This document shows positions 49,901-58,129 of a DNA stretch of 64,000 nt, in pieces. The notes under the pieces are model-generated. The model worked only from the letters and a program-made list of their open reading frames with translations, made no database searches and was not told where the DNA came from. Origin of the DNA: an uncultured Kiritimatiellota bacterium (lineage in GTDB: Bacteria > Verrucomicrobiota > Kiritimatiellia > RFP12 > DVOR01); the NCBI GenBank assembly GCA_944389945.1, contig CALXOF010000002.1:124001-188000 (forward strand), written 5' to 3'. Every line of letters starts with the position of its first letter. Within the stretch, counting starts at the first letter, position 1. Both the position numbers and the translations under genes were made by a program.

Positions 49901-50038
49901 ATGAAGATGACCTGGCAACCTTCCAAGATCAAGCGCGTGCGCAAGATTGGTTTCCGTGCGCGTATGGCCACCAAGGGCGGCCGTCAGATTCTGGCCCGCC
50001 GTCGCGCGAAGGGCCGCAAGGCGTTGGTGCACGCTTAA
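49901..50038 (+). CDS. rpmH: 50S ribosomal protein L34
   Basis: A 45-residue basic protein beginning [20 protein letters not shown], with the L34 signature (W-QPSK, R-x-[19 protein letters not shown]). It binds 23S rRNA. GAGAGAGGA lies about 9 nt before the ATG. First gene of the classical rpmH-rnpA-yidD-yidC operon. Confidence 0.97.
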   Translation: MKMTWQPSKIKRVRKIGFRARMATKGGRQILARRRAKGRKALVHA

Positions 50039-50074
50039 AGGATTTGGGGCCAATCGCCCACTTGTGCAGTCGTT

Positions 50075-50491
50075 ATGAGCGGCAACGCTTATGCGAACGG
50101 GCACGCGGGAGGCAACGATGGCTTGCCTCCTTTTTTTCGTTTTGCGCCGTATCGTCTGCCGAGCGCGCGCTATGCGGCGGTCTTTGAGCGTGGGGACTCG
50201 AAGGCCTGCGGCTCGATGGTATTAAAGTGGATTCCCAACGGCTTGGACAAGACGTGTCTGGGGGTGGTGTCCACCAAGAAGGTCTTCCGCCTGGCGGTGA
50301 CGCGCAGCCGGGTCCGCCGCCTGATGCGTGAGGCCTTTCGCCTGGAGCGACCGGGGCTGAAGCCGGGGTTTGACCTGGTGTTAATGGGGCGGAGCCGCCT
50401 GGCGGGGCAGGATTGCGGCCAGACGCGACGCGACCTCCTGTGGCTCTGCCGCAAGGCGGGGCTCATGGCCGAGGACAAGGGCCATGCGTAA
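50075..50491 (+). CDS. rnpA: Ribonuclease P protein component
   Basis: A 138-residue basic protein with the RNR motif region VTRSRVRRLMREAFR (about 83-97) and LGVVSTKKVFRLAV before it. It assists RNase P RNA in 5' maturation of tRNA. The start overlaps no other gene and the N-terminus is longer and less conserved than average. It overlaps yidD by 8 nt. Confidence 0.93.
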   Translation: MSGNAYANGHAGGNDGLPPFFRFAPYRLPSARYAAVFERGDSKACGSMVLKWIPNGLDKTCLGVVSTKKVFRLAVTRSRVRRLMREAFRLERPGLKPGFDLVLMGRSRLAGQDCGQTRRDLLWLCRKAGLMAEDKGHA

Positions 50492-50747
50492 GGCGCTGAC
50501 GGAGACGCTAGTGGCGATGGTGCGCTTCTATCAGCAAGCCCTACATGGACTCGTGGGTTACGGCAATTGCCGGTTCTCGCCCACCTGTTCGGAATACATG
50601 GTGCAGGCCTTGCGAACGCATGGGCCGGTGCGGGGATTGGGCCTGGGCCTGTGGCGAATTTTGCGATGCAACCCCTTCTGTAAGGGCGGTTATGACCCGG
50701 TGCCTCCCCCGAGGTGCCGCAAACAAGAAAGAACGACCGATGAATAA
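50484..50747 (+). CDS. yidD: Membrane protein insertion efficiency factor YidD
   Basis: An 87-residue protein with YQQALHGLVGYGNCRFSPTCSEYM (about 15-37), then GLGLGLWRILRCNPFCKGGYDPVP, the invariant Cys-containing YidD pattern. It helps YidC insert proteins. It overlaps both neighbours, rnpA by 8 nt and yidC by 8 nt. Confidence 0.95.
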   Translation: MRKALTETLVAMVRFYQQALHGLVGYGNCRFSPTCSEYMVQALRTHGPVRGLGLGLWRILRCNPFCKGGYDPVPPPRCRKQERTTDE

Positions 50748-52521
50748 GACCGAGAAGATCTGGGTGGCCGTGTTGGTGGCCGCGCTCTTGGGCTACATCT
50801 TCCTACAGATGCGCCAGCCGGAGCAACCGCAACCGGCTCCGCTTCCACCCCCGTCTACGCACGCGTCCAGTGCGGGGCAATCCACGCCCGAGGCCGTCGC
50901 CAAACCCGCCGAGGCCACGGCCAACGCGGAACAGGCCACACCTCAGGCCAACGGCAAAGCCGCCGAAATCACGGCAGCGGAAGAACAGCCCAAGACCGAA
51001 GCCACGCCCGCCGAGCCTAAACCCCCGGTCGTGCCCGTGGCCTATGAGACGCTCTCCAACGACAAGGTGACGCTCTCCTTTGCCAACTATGGCGTGAAGC
51101 TGACCAAGGCCGAACTGAAGGATTACCCCGAAAAGAATGAAGAAGGTTCCGGCCCCGTGGTGATGGAGACGGGTCATCTGCTCGATCTGGCCATCCCCGG
51201 CGAGGCGAACCCTCTGATTTATACGCTCAAGAAGCACGACGACCGTACGCTCGAGGCCTCCACGACCTTGAAGAACGGTGTCAATGTGAAGCGTACCATC
51301 GCGCTGGATGATGCCTATACCGTCACGGTCAAGGATGCCTTCACCTCCGCCACCGGTGCGGAACTGCCCGCCTATACCTTCAATGCCGGCCGTTGCATGC
51401 TGCCCGACCAAGGAAACGAGGTCCTCGGCGCCGACCTCATGGCCGCCGACGAAAGCGAGGCCGAACACTTCGAGGGGAGCCTCGGCGACCTGCTCGGCGC
51501 GCCTAGCGCCTTCTTGGGTTGCGGCACGACTTCCGACCCCACGGGTGTGGCGCTCTCCAAGACCACAAACTTCAACAACCAGGCGTGGGTGGCGCTGAAG
51601 AACCGCTTCTTCGTCACGCTGGTCCAGCCGCAGTCGCCCACGACCATCAACTTGACCGTCGCCCGCGCGAATCGCCAGGACAAGCTCCACATCAACGAGG
51701 TTTCCGCGACCTTTGACCAGCCCGCCATCACCCTCCAGCCCGGCCAAACGCACGAGGTGACCACCCGCCTCTATGTCGGCCCGAAGGAATACTCCCGCCT
51801 GGCCGACTTCGGCGCAGACGCGAAGGACGTGATGGACTTCGGCTGGTGGGCGTGGTTCCGCTGGATTTGCGCGCTCCTGCTTTGGGTGCTCAACGCCTTC
51901 TACGCCCTCATCCCCAACTACGGCGTGGCCATCATCCTGCTCACGCTGTTGGTCCGCATCATCTTCTGGCCGCTCACCCGCAAGAGCACGCTGGCCATGC
52001 GCAAGATGACCGCCATCCAACCCCAGATGAAGGAAATCCAGGCGAAGTTCAAGGACAACCCGCAGAAGATGCAGCAGGAGACCTTCAAGCTCTACCGCGA
52101 TAACAAGGTCAACCCCTTCTCCAGTTGCCTGCCGCTCCTCATCCAGATTCCCATCTTCATCGCGCTCTTCATTGTCCTGCGCTCGGCGGTCGAGCTTCGC
52201 TTCGCCAGCTTCCTCTGGATCTCCGACCTCACTCAGCCCGAGAACCTCTTCGCCGGCATCCTGCCGATGCCGCTGAACATCCTCCCCATCCTCACCGCCG
52301 TGACGATGGGCCTGCAGACCCACCTCAGCCCCTCCACCGGCGACCCCGCCCAGAAGCGTATGATGACGTGGATGATGCCCATCATGATGCTCTTCTTCTT
52401 CTACTCCATGCCTTCGGCCCTCTGCCTCTACTGGACGGTCTCCCAAGCCCTCTCCATCGTCCAGATGTGGCACATCCAGCGCACCACCGCCAAGGAACAA
52501 GCCGCCGCCCTCGCCAAGTAA
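50740..52521 (+). CDS. yidC: Membrane protein insertase YidC
   Basis: A 593-residue protein of the Gram-negative type: N-terminal helix (7-23), a Pro/Ala-rich linker, a large periplasmic beta domain (about 100-370), and five C-terminal helices with YGVAIILLTLLVRIIFWPLTRKS, the conserved Arg, and PIMMLFFFYSMPSALCLYW. It inserts inner-membrane proteins with or without Sec. The Met before NKTEK is chosen; a longer in-frame reading overlaps yidD completely. No mnmE follows; a terminator does. Confidence 0.95.
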   Translation: MNKTEKIWVAVLVAALLGYIFLQMRQPEQPQPAPLPPPSTHASSAGQSTPEAVAKPAEATANAEQATPQANGKAAEITAAEEQPKTEATPAEPKPPVVPVAYETLSNDKVTLSFANYGVKLTKAELKDYPEKNEEGSGPVVMETGHLLDLAIPGEANPLIYTLKKHDDRTLEASTTLKNGVNVKRTIALDDAYTVTVKDAFTSATGAELPAYTFNAGRCMLPDQGNEVLGADLMAADESEAEHFEGSLGDLLGAPSAFLGCGTTSDPTGVALSKTTNFNNQAWVALKNRFFVTLVQPQSPTTINLTVARANRQDKLHINEVSATFDQPAITLQPGQTHEVTTRLYVGPKEYSRLADFGADAKDVMDFGWWAWFRWICALLLWVLNAFYALIPNYGVAIILLTLLVRIIFWPLTRKSTLAMRKMTAIQPQMKEIQAKFKDNPQKMQQETFKLYRDNKVNPFSSCLPLLIQIPIFIALFIVLRSAVELRFASFLWISDLTQPENLFAGILPMPLNILPILTAVTMGLQTHLSPSTGDPAQKRMMTWMMPIMMLFFFYSMPSALCLYWTVSQALSIVQMWHIQRTTAKEQAAALAK

Positions 52522-52541
52522 GCCCGGGCCCCAACACAAGA

Positions 52542-52574
52542 AAGCCTCGACCTCTCGGCCGGGGCTTTTCTTTA
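52542..52574 (+). terminator. Intrinsic terminator after yidC
   Basis: AAGCCTCGACC and GGCCGGGGCTT form an imperfect 11-bp stem around TCTC, followed by TTTTCTTT. Confidence 0.78.
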
Positions 52575-52695
52575 CCCTAAACGCACCACCCATCACGTAG
52601 CGCGCAAACTGCGTCACAAACGCGTCACACCTTTTCACATAAACCCGCTTACGTTTACAGTATCGTCACTTATGACACGTTCACGAGGAGTTCGC

Positions 52696-52726
52696 TTGCA
52701 ATTGGAATGGCAGTTTGCTATATAAT
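52696..52726 (+). promoter_or_regulatory. Promoter of guaB
   Basis: TTGCAA (52696-52701), 17-bp spacer, TATATA (52719-52724, or TATAAT 52721-52726), preceded by TTTGC. Best match in the window to its recurrent promoter type. The ATG at 52758 follows AGAAAGGA. Confidence 0.72.
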
Positions 52727-52757
52727 AAGAGGAAAGCGTAGCAGAAAGGATTTTTAC

Positions 52758-54254
52758 ATGCGGAACGAATACTTGGACCGGTTCATGGCACAATTCCCCT
52801 TCGAAGGGTTGACCTACGACGACGTGACTCTGGTGACGCAGTACGCCGACTTCCTCCCCGATGACGCCTCCCTCAAGACGCGCCTCACCAGCCGCCAGGA
52901 GATGAACATCCCCTTCATGTCCGCCGCCATGGACACGGTGACCGAGGCCCCTATGGCCATCGCGATGGCCCTCGCCGGTGGCATCGGCTGCATCCATAAG
53001 AACCTGGACGAAGAAGAGCAGGCCCACCAAGTGGCCCGCGTGAAGCACTACCTCAACGGCCTCATCGAGCGCCCCGTCTGCTTCCATGAGGGCGACGAGG
53101 TCGCGTTCCTCCTCGCCGAAAAGAAGCGCCGTGGCCTCAAGTTCGGCGGCTTCCCCATCCTCGACGATCAGGACCGTCTGGTGGGCATGATTTCCGGCAA
53201 GGACCTGCGCTATTCCGACTGCGGCAGCGAGAAGCTCTCCGCCGTCATGACCAAGGCCACCGTCACCGCCGCCCCCGGCACCTCGCTGGAAGAGGCCTAC
53301 AAGATTATGCGCGAGCACAAGATTGGTAAGCTCCCGCTCGTGGACAAAGATGGTCACCTGGCCGGTCTCTACTCCTACACCGACGTCCAGCAGCTCATCG
53401 AGAACCAGAACCCCGCCTACAACCGCGACTCCAAGCACCGTCTGCGCGTCTCGGCCTCCGTCTCCGGCGGCACCGGTGACTACAGCCGCATGGAGCGCCT
53501 CGCCCAGGAAGAGGTCGACGTCGTGGTGGTCGACTCCGCCCACGGCCATACCAAGGGCATCATGGACATGGTGCGTTGGATCGCCAAGCACTATCCCGAC
53601 ATCGACATCATCGCCGGCAACATCGCCACCTCCGAGGCCGCCATCGCCCTGCGCGACGCCGGCGCCCACGCCGTCAAGGTCGGCATCGGCCCGGGTTCCA
53701 TCTGCACCACCCGCGTGGTCTGCGGCGTCGGCATCCCGCAGCTCACCGCCATCTACAACGCCCGCAAGGCCCTCGAGGGTTCCATCCCCGTCATCGGTGA
53801 CGGCGGCATCAAGCTCTCCGGCGACGTGCCCAAGGCCATCACCGCCGGCGCCGACTGCGTCATGCTCGGCTCCGTCCTGGCCGGTTGCGAAGAAAGCCCC
53901 GGCGAGAAGATTCTCAACGGCGGCCGCCAGTACGTCGTTTACCGCGGCATGGGCTCCCTCGCCGCCCTCAAGAACGGCAAAGGCTCCCGCGCCCGTTACT
54001 TCCAGGACAACGAGACCGACGACGAGCTCGTGCCTCAGGGCATCGAAGGCATGGTCCCCTACTCCGGCCCTGTGCATCGCATCATGACGCAGTTCTGCGG
54101 CGGCCTGCGCAGCACGCTGGGTTACTGCGGGTGCCGCACCATCGCCGAGCTCCAGGAGCGTGGCCAGTTCTACCGCGTCACGGCCAACGGCGTGCGCGAG
54201 GCCCACCCCCACGACGTCACCATCACCAAGGAAGCCCCCAACTACCGCTCGTAA
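52758..54254 (+). CDS. guaB: Inosine-5'-monophosphate dehydrogenase
   Basis: It oxidises IMP to XMP, the first step to GTP. The 498-residue enzyme has the N-terminal barrel start LTYDDVTLV, two CBS domains (about 100-225), VDSAHGH, the GNIATSEA loop, the catalytic Cys in [15 protein letters not shown], and the mobile-flap YRGMGS. The start is set after the promoter and the ribosome site. Confidence 0.96.
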   Translation: MRNEYLDRFMAQFPFEGLTYDDVTLVTQYADFLPDDASLKTRLTSRQEMNIPFMSAAMDTVTEAPMAIAMALAGGIGCIHKNLDEEEQAHQVARVKHYLNGLIERPVCFHEGDEVAFLLAEKKRRGLKFGGFPILDDQDRLVGMISGKDLRYSDCGSEKLSAVMTKATVTAAPGTSLEEAYKIMREHKIGKLPLVDKDGHLAGLYSYTDVQQLIENQNPAYNRDSKHRLRVSASVSGGTGDYSRMERLAQEEVDVVVVDSAHGHTKGIMDMVRWIAKHYPDIDIIAGNIATSEAAIALRDAGAHAVKVGIGPGSICTTRVVCGVGIPQLTAIYNARKALEGSIPVIGDGGIKLSGDVPKAITAGADCVMLGSVLAGCEESPGEKILNGGRQYVVYRGMGSLAALKNGKGSRARYFQDNETDDELVPQGIEGMVPYSGPVHRIMTQFCGGLRSTLGYCGCRTIAELQERGQFYRVTANGVREAHPHDVTITKEAPNYRS

Positions 54255-54272
54255 TCGGGCAAGGAGCGCGCC

Positions 54273-55202
54273 ATGGCCGTGCAACAGACCAATCCCTTCG
54301 ACAACAAGGACCCGCGCATCATCACCCTCAAGGCCCCCGTCGCCCCCACCCTCCCGGTGGGCGGCGCCGCCGCGGCCGCGCAGGACGTCCCCGAGGCGGA
54401 GGCCCCCAGCGCCCCGCCGCTCGTCGAGGTGAAGGATCTCTGCACCTGGTTCCCCATCAAGAAGGGCATCTTCGCGCGCACCGCAGGCTACGTCAAGGCC
54501 GTCAACGGCGTCTCCTTCACCATGGAGGCCGGCGAGACCCTCGGCGTGGTCGGCGAATCCGGTTGCGGCAAGAGCACCCTCAGCCGCACCATCCTCCGCC
54601 TGGAAAAGCCCCACAGCGGCTCCGTCCACTTCATGGGCCAGGACGTCTTCAAGCTCAAGGGCAAGGACCTCCTCCAATACCGGCGCGACCTGCAGGTGGT
54701 CTTCCAAGACCCCCACGCCACGCTCAATCCCCGCCACTCCATCCTCGACATCCTCACCGAGGGCATGCTCGTCCACGGCCTCATCAAGCCCAAAGACGCG
54801 CAAGACGCCGCCGCCGAGCTCCTCCACGACGTCGGCCTCCAGCCCGATGCGATGTTCCGCTACCCGCACGCCTTCTCCGGCGGCCAGCGCCAGCGCATTT
54901 GCATCGCCCGCGCCATCGCCCTCAAGCCGAAGATGATTATCTGCGACGAGGCCGTCTCCGCGCTCGACCTCTCCATCCGCGCACAGGTCCTCAACCTCCT
55001 CATGGAGCTCAAGGACAAATACCACCTCGCCTACCTCTTCATCACCCACGACATCGGCGTCGTCGAGCACATCGCCGACAACATCATCGTGATGTTCAAG
55101 GGCGAAATCGTCGAGCGCGGCCCCGCAGAGAAGGTCCTTCTCCACCCCGAGGAACCTTACACCAAGCGCCTCATCGCCGCCGTCCCCCGCGTCGGCGCGT
55201 GA
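54273..55202 (+). CDS. Oligopeptide/dipeptide-type ABC transporter ATP-binding protein
   Basis: A 309-residue ATPase: an Ala/Pro-rich N-terminal extension (about 1-45), Walker A GESGCGKST, Q-loop VFQDPHATLNPR, signature FSGGQRQR, Walker B MIICDEAVSALD and the H-loop FITHD, with the OppF/DppF-type C-terminal HPEEPYTKRLIAAVP. No permease or binding-protein gene is next to it, so its partners must be elsewhere. It starts 18 nt after guaB. Confidence 0.9.
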   Translation: MAVQQTNPFDNKDPRIITLKAPVAPTLPVGGAAAAAQDVPEAEAPSAPPLVEVKDLCTWFPIKKGIFARTAGYVKAVNGVSFTMEAGETLGVVGESGCGKSTLSRTILRLEKPHSGSVHFMGQDVFKLKGKDLLQYRRDLQVVFQDPHATLNPRHSILDILTEGMLVHGLIKPKDAQDAAAELLHDVGLQPDAMFRYPHAFSGGQRQRICIARAIALKPKMIICDEAVSALDLSIRAQVLNLLMELKDKYHLAYLFITHDIGVVEHIADNIIVMFKGEIVERGPAEKVLLHPEEPYTKRLIAAVPRVGA

Positions 55203-55222
55203 TGTTCAAGCTCGTGGGGTAA

Positions 55223-55801
55223 GAAACCGCAGATTGCGCAGATTAGAGCAGATTTTGGGCGGGCTACCGCCCGCAGGACAACCGGATTGTGAAAGACCTC
55301 ACAATGGAGTCCCAACGCGACAAAGAGACCTACGCCATCATCGGCGCCGCAATGCGGGTCCACGGCACGTTGGGATTCGGCTTCCTTGAGAAGGTCTACC
55401 AAGACGCCTTGGAAGTGGAACTGCGTCACACTAAAATCCCCTATGAGCGCGAAAAGCCCATTGATATTCTCTATCGTGGCATCCGCCTGGGCGAACATTA
55501 CTATGCCGATTTCCTCTGCTATGGTGATGTCATCGTGGAGCTAAAAGCGCTCAAGAAGCTCAACAAGCTTGAAGAATCCCAGGTCCTCCATTACCTGCGC
55601 GCCTCTAGGCTTACCCGCGCACTTCTAATCAACTTCGGGCAACCTAGCCTGCAAGTCGTCCGCTTCGCAAATGGCTATAAACAAACGCTCGAAGAGGACG
55701 AATTGAAGGAAATCGTTTCGAAAGACAACGCAGTCAATCTGGCAGTCCCCTCGGCGGTAGCCGAGCCCTAATCTGCCCCAATCTGCGAAATCTGCGGTTT
55801 C
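55223..55801. mobile_element. Inverted-repeat-bounded cassette carrying a GxxExxY gene
   Basis: A 32-bp sequence at 55223-55254 (GAAACCGCAGATTGCGCAGA...) recurs inverted at 55770-55801 with 29 of 32 matches. Both copies are made of CGCAGATT-type units. Just inside each end there is a hairpin sharing CTACCGCC. The only gene between the ends is the GxxExxY gene, whose stop codon lies in the right repeat. No transposase is present. Confidence 0.65.
55289..55771 (+). CDS. GxxExxY protein
   Basis: A 160-residue protein with the family motif GFGFLEKVYQDAL (about 30-42) and a PD-(D/E)XK-like core (YYADFLCYGDVIVELKALKKL, with Asp ... Glu-x-Lys). The family is widespread, often as repeated solitary genes with CGCAGATT repeats around them; function is unknown, with a nuclease-like fold. 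The start is a GTG at 55289 with AGGA 10 nt upstream; an ATG at 55304 is an alternative. Confidence 0.88.
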   Translation: MKDLTMESQRDKETYAIIGAAMRVHGTLGFGFLEKVYQDALEVELRHTKIPYEREKPIDILYRGIRLGEHYYADFLCYGDVIVELKALKKLNKLEESQVLHYLRASRLTRALLINFGQPSLQVVRFANGYKQTLEEDELKEIVSKDNAVNLAVPSAVAEP

Positions 55802-55847
55802 CCCTTTCTGTTCTCTGCTCTCCGTTCTCTGTTTTCTCATCTTCACC

Positions 55848-56960
55848 ATGCAACATCGCGTTGTTTTGACTGTCAATCTCGGCACGTTGGCCGGGAACTA
55901 CCGAGCCGTGTGCGGCGTGGCCGCGCCCTGCGCTGTCATGCCCGTGCTCAAGGCCAACGCCTATGGTCTGGGTGTCGGCCCCATCGCCAAGGCCCTCGTC
56001 GCCGCGGGTGCCCCGCGCATCGCCGTCGCCGAACCCTTCGAGGCCCTCGCCTTGGCCGACCTTGGCGTGCCCATCCAAATCCTTAGCGGCATCCTCCCCG
56101 ACGAAATCGGCCCCATGATTGAGGCCGGCGTCACCCTTCCGCTCGTCTCCCTTGAGTCCGCCCGCGCCATCTCTGACGAGGCCGTGCGTCAAGGCCGCAC
56201 CGCCATCTGCCACCTGGCCCTCGACACCGGCATGGGCCGAGCCGGCTTCCTCTGGGACCGCGCCCCCGCCCCCCTCCCAGACCTCCTCGCCCTCCCCAAC
56301 TTGAACATCGAGGGCCTCTTCACCCACTTCCCCTTGGCCTACGAAAGCTCCTCCGCCTTCACCCAAGAGCAACTCCGCCGCTTCCGCGTTGTCCTCGATG
56401 CCGCTGAGGCCCTCGGCCACCGTTTCCGTTGGGTACACGCCGCCAACTCCGATGCCATCAACAACGCCCCCGCCGCCTGCGCCGCCCCCTTCAACCTCGT
56501 CCGCTGCGGTATCAACCTCCATGGTGCCTTCGACGCCGCCGGGTCCCTCCGCGTCCCTCTGCGCCCTGTCCTCACCATGACCACCCGCCTAGCGCAGATT
56601 CGTGACCTCCCCGAGGGCACGCCCATCGGCTACGGCCACACCTATCGCACTCGCCGCCCCATGCGCGTGGGCACCGTCTGCGCCGGTTATGCCGACGGCC
56701 TCCCCCTCGCCCTTTCCAATCGCGGCTCCGTCATCATCCGCGGCGTCCCCGTCCCTATCCTCGGCCGCCTCTCCATGGACTACCTCACCGTCAACCTCGA
56801 TGATGTCCCCGAGGCCTGCGTTGGTGACGTCGTTACCCTCCTTGGCCGTGACGGCGACCACGAAATCCCCGTTCAAGACTGGGCCGCCCTCAAGGGCACC
56901 CACGCCTACGACATCATCTGCTCCATCGGCTCCCGCGTCGCCCGCCGCTATCAGAGCTGA
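55848..56960 (+). CDS. alr: Alanine racemase
   Basis: It makes D-alanine for peptidoglycan. The 370-residue PLP enzyme has the lysine in VLKANAYGLG (K35), HLALDTGMGRAGF, HAANSDAI, and the catalytic Tyr region GYGHTYRT, plus LGRLSMDYLTVNL. Length is typical. It is followed by a strong terminator. Confidence 0.95.
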   Translation: MQHRVVLTVNLGTLAGNYRAVCGVAAPCAVMPVLKANAYGLGVGPIAKALVAAGAPRIAVAEPFEALALADLGVPIQILSGILPDEIGPMIEAGVTLPLVSLESARAISDEAVRQGRTAICHLALDTGMGRAGFLWDRAPAPLPDLLALPNLNIEGLFTHFPLAYESSSAFTQEQLRRFRVVLDAAEALGHRFRWVHAANSDAINNAPAACAAPFNLVRCGINLHGAFDAAGSLRVPLRPVLTMTTRLAQIRDLPEGTPIGYGHTYRTRRPMRVGTVCAGYADGLPLALSNRGSVIIRGVPVPILGRLSMDYLTVNLDDVPEACVGDVVTLLGRDGDHEIPVQDWAALKGTHAYDIICSIGSRVARRYQS

Positions 56961-56990
56961 TCGCCCCACCCATCCCCAACGTACCTGTAA

Positions 56991-57020
56991 GGCCCCACCA
57001 CCAAGGGGCCTTTTGTTTTC
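56991..57020 (+). terminator. Intrinsic terminator after alr
   Basis: GGCCCC and GGGGCC form the stem around ACCACCAA, followed by TTTTGTTTT. Confidence 0.82.
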
Positions 57021-57031
57021 CATTCAGACCA

Positions 57032-57060
57032 TAAAAAAAGGCCACCGCCGCACGGTGGCC
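57032..57060 (-). terminator. Copy 1 of a duplicated minus-strand terminator
   Basis: On the minus strand GGCCACCGTG/CGGCGGTGGCC forms a hairpin followed by seven Ts. The same sequence with its CAGACCATAAAAAA neighbour recurs at 57318-57352, so array H is enclosed between two copies. Confidence 0.7.
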
Positions 57061-57194
57061 CTAACTTGTTATATTCATGGAAGTTTTGAGAAGCACTACG
57101 CTCACGAAGACTGCCTTGTGATTCGTCACAACAGCCCCCTGCAACGCACGTCCACGGCTCAGTTCCGCCAGCCCTCCCGAAGGGTTCCTTCTGG

Positions 57195-57298
57195 ACCACT
57201 ATAGGGTCTCACCTCGGACCACTATAGTGGTTGACCTCCGACCCCTATAGTGGTCGACCCCGGACCACTATAGGGTCTCGAGGCGAACCCTTAAGGGT
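57195..57298. repeat. TATA-palindrome array H (5 units, exact 23-bp period)
   Basis: Units start at 57195 (ACCACTATAGGGT), 57218 (ACCACTATAGTGGT), 57241 (ACCCCTATAGTGGT), 57264 (ACCACTATAGGGT) and 57287 (ACCCTTAAGGGT), every step exactly 23 bp. The left flank is GGGTTCCTTCTGGACC. 57061-57194 and 57299-57317 hold no gene. Confidence 0.93.
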
Positions 57299-57323
57299 CT
57301 CTCAAATCCCCTTCCGCAGACCA

Positions 57324-57352
57324 TAAAAAAGGCCACCGCCATGCGGTGGCCC
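57324..57352 (-). terminator. Copy 2 of the duplicated terminator, end of the rnr-ispG-GT2 operon
   Basis: On the minus strand GGGCCACCGC and GCGGTGGCC form the stem, followed by TTTTTT. It lies 64 nt after the GT2 stop. Confidence 0.78.
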
Positions 57353-57415
57353 AAAAGCATCAGCGCCTTCGTTTTGACAGAAGACGGAAGTGCGCCCAAT
57401 CCCGACTAACACCAA

Positions 57416-58129
57416 TCAGCGGTGGCGGATGGCGAGGCGAAGGACGAGGCAGACGGCTTCCCAGGCAATGGCGAGGGACATCTTGGAGCGGCCGGCAACG
57501 CGGTCGGCAAAGACGATGGGGAGCTCGACGATACGGAAGCCGGCGCGCCAAGCATGATAGGTGGTCTCGACCTGGAAGGCGTAACCCTCGGCGGCGATGG
57601 GGCCTTGAAGGATGGACGCCAAGGCTTCGCGGCGGAAACACTTGTAGCCGGCGGTGGGGTCCATCACGGGCAAGCGGGTAAGGAGGCGGACGTAGAGGCC
57701 GGCGCCGTAACTCAGAAAGAGGCGGCGGAGGGGCCAATTGAGGACGCGGACGCCGCCCTGGCTGTAGCGGGAGCCGATGACGAGGTCGGCAGAGTCGGCG
57801 GCGGCAAGGAGGCGAGGAAGAGCCTTCGGGTCGTGCGAGAAATCGGTGTCCATCTGGATGACACGGTCGTAGCCCCTAGCAAACGCGACACGGAAGGCGG
57901 CACGGTAGGCCCGACCCAGCCCCTGCTTGGCGGGACGATGAAGGACAATAAGCCGCGAATCGGTGGCGGCAAGGCCTTCCGCCAAGAGACCGGTGCCATC
58001 GGGCGAGGCATCGTCCACGACTAAGATGTCGGCGTCAGGCAAGACCTTGCGAACGGCAGAGACGAAGGCGGGCAGGTTCTCGCGCTCGTTGTAGGTGGGA
58101 GTGATGACGAGGACACGCAGACCGCTCAC
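57416..58129 (-). CDS. Polyprenyl-phosphate mannosyl/glycosyltransferase (DPM1-like GT2)
   Basis: A 237-residue GT-A enzyme with ITPTYNERENLPAF (9-22), VDDASPDGT (37-45), the metal site QMDTDFSHDP (DTD), GSRYSQGG and GYKCFRREA, all typical of bacterial dolichol-phosphate-mannose synthase homologues. No membrane helix of its own. It would load a sugar onto undecaprenyl phosphate. The start is a GTG overlapping the ispG stop (GTGA). Last gene of the operon. Confidence 0.9.
   Translation of the reverse strand: MSGLRVLVITPTYNERENLPAFVSAVRKVLPDADILVVDDASPDGTGLLAEGLAATDSRLIVLHRPAKQGLGRAYRAAFRVAFARGYDRVIQMDTDFSHDPKALPRLLAAADSADLVIGSRYSQGGVRVLNWPLRRLFLSYGAGLYVRLLTRLPVMDPTAGYKCFRREALASILQGPIAAEGYAFQVETTYHAWRAGFRIVELPIVFADRVAGRSKMSLAIAWEAVCLVLRLAIRHR

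Noticed and set aside
52635..55145. An 836-codon minus-strand reading frame opposite guaB and the ABC ATPase
   Set aside because: Its product is a low-complexity Asp/Glu/Val/Gly-rich string with no motif; guaB and the ATPase on the other strand have complete family signatures. It is a GC-rich codon shadow.
57195..57298. Array H (and the others) as a CRISPR array
   Set aside because: Units are only 12-14 bp and palindromic, spacers are about 10 nt and similar to each other, and there is no cas gene or leader.
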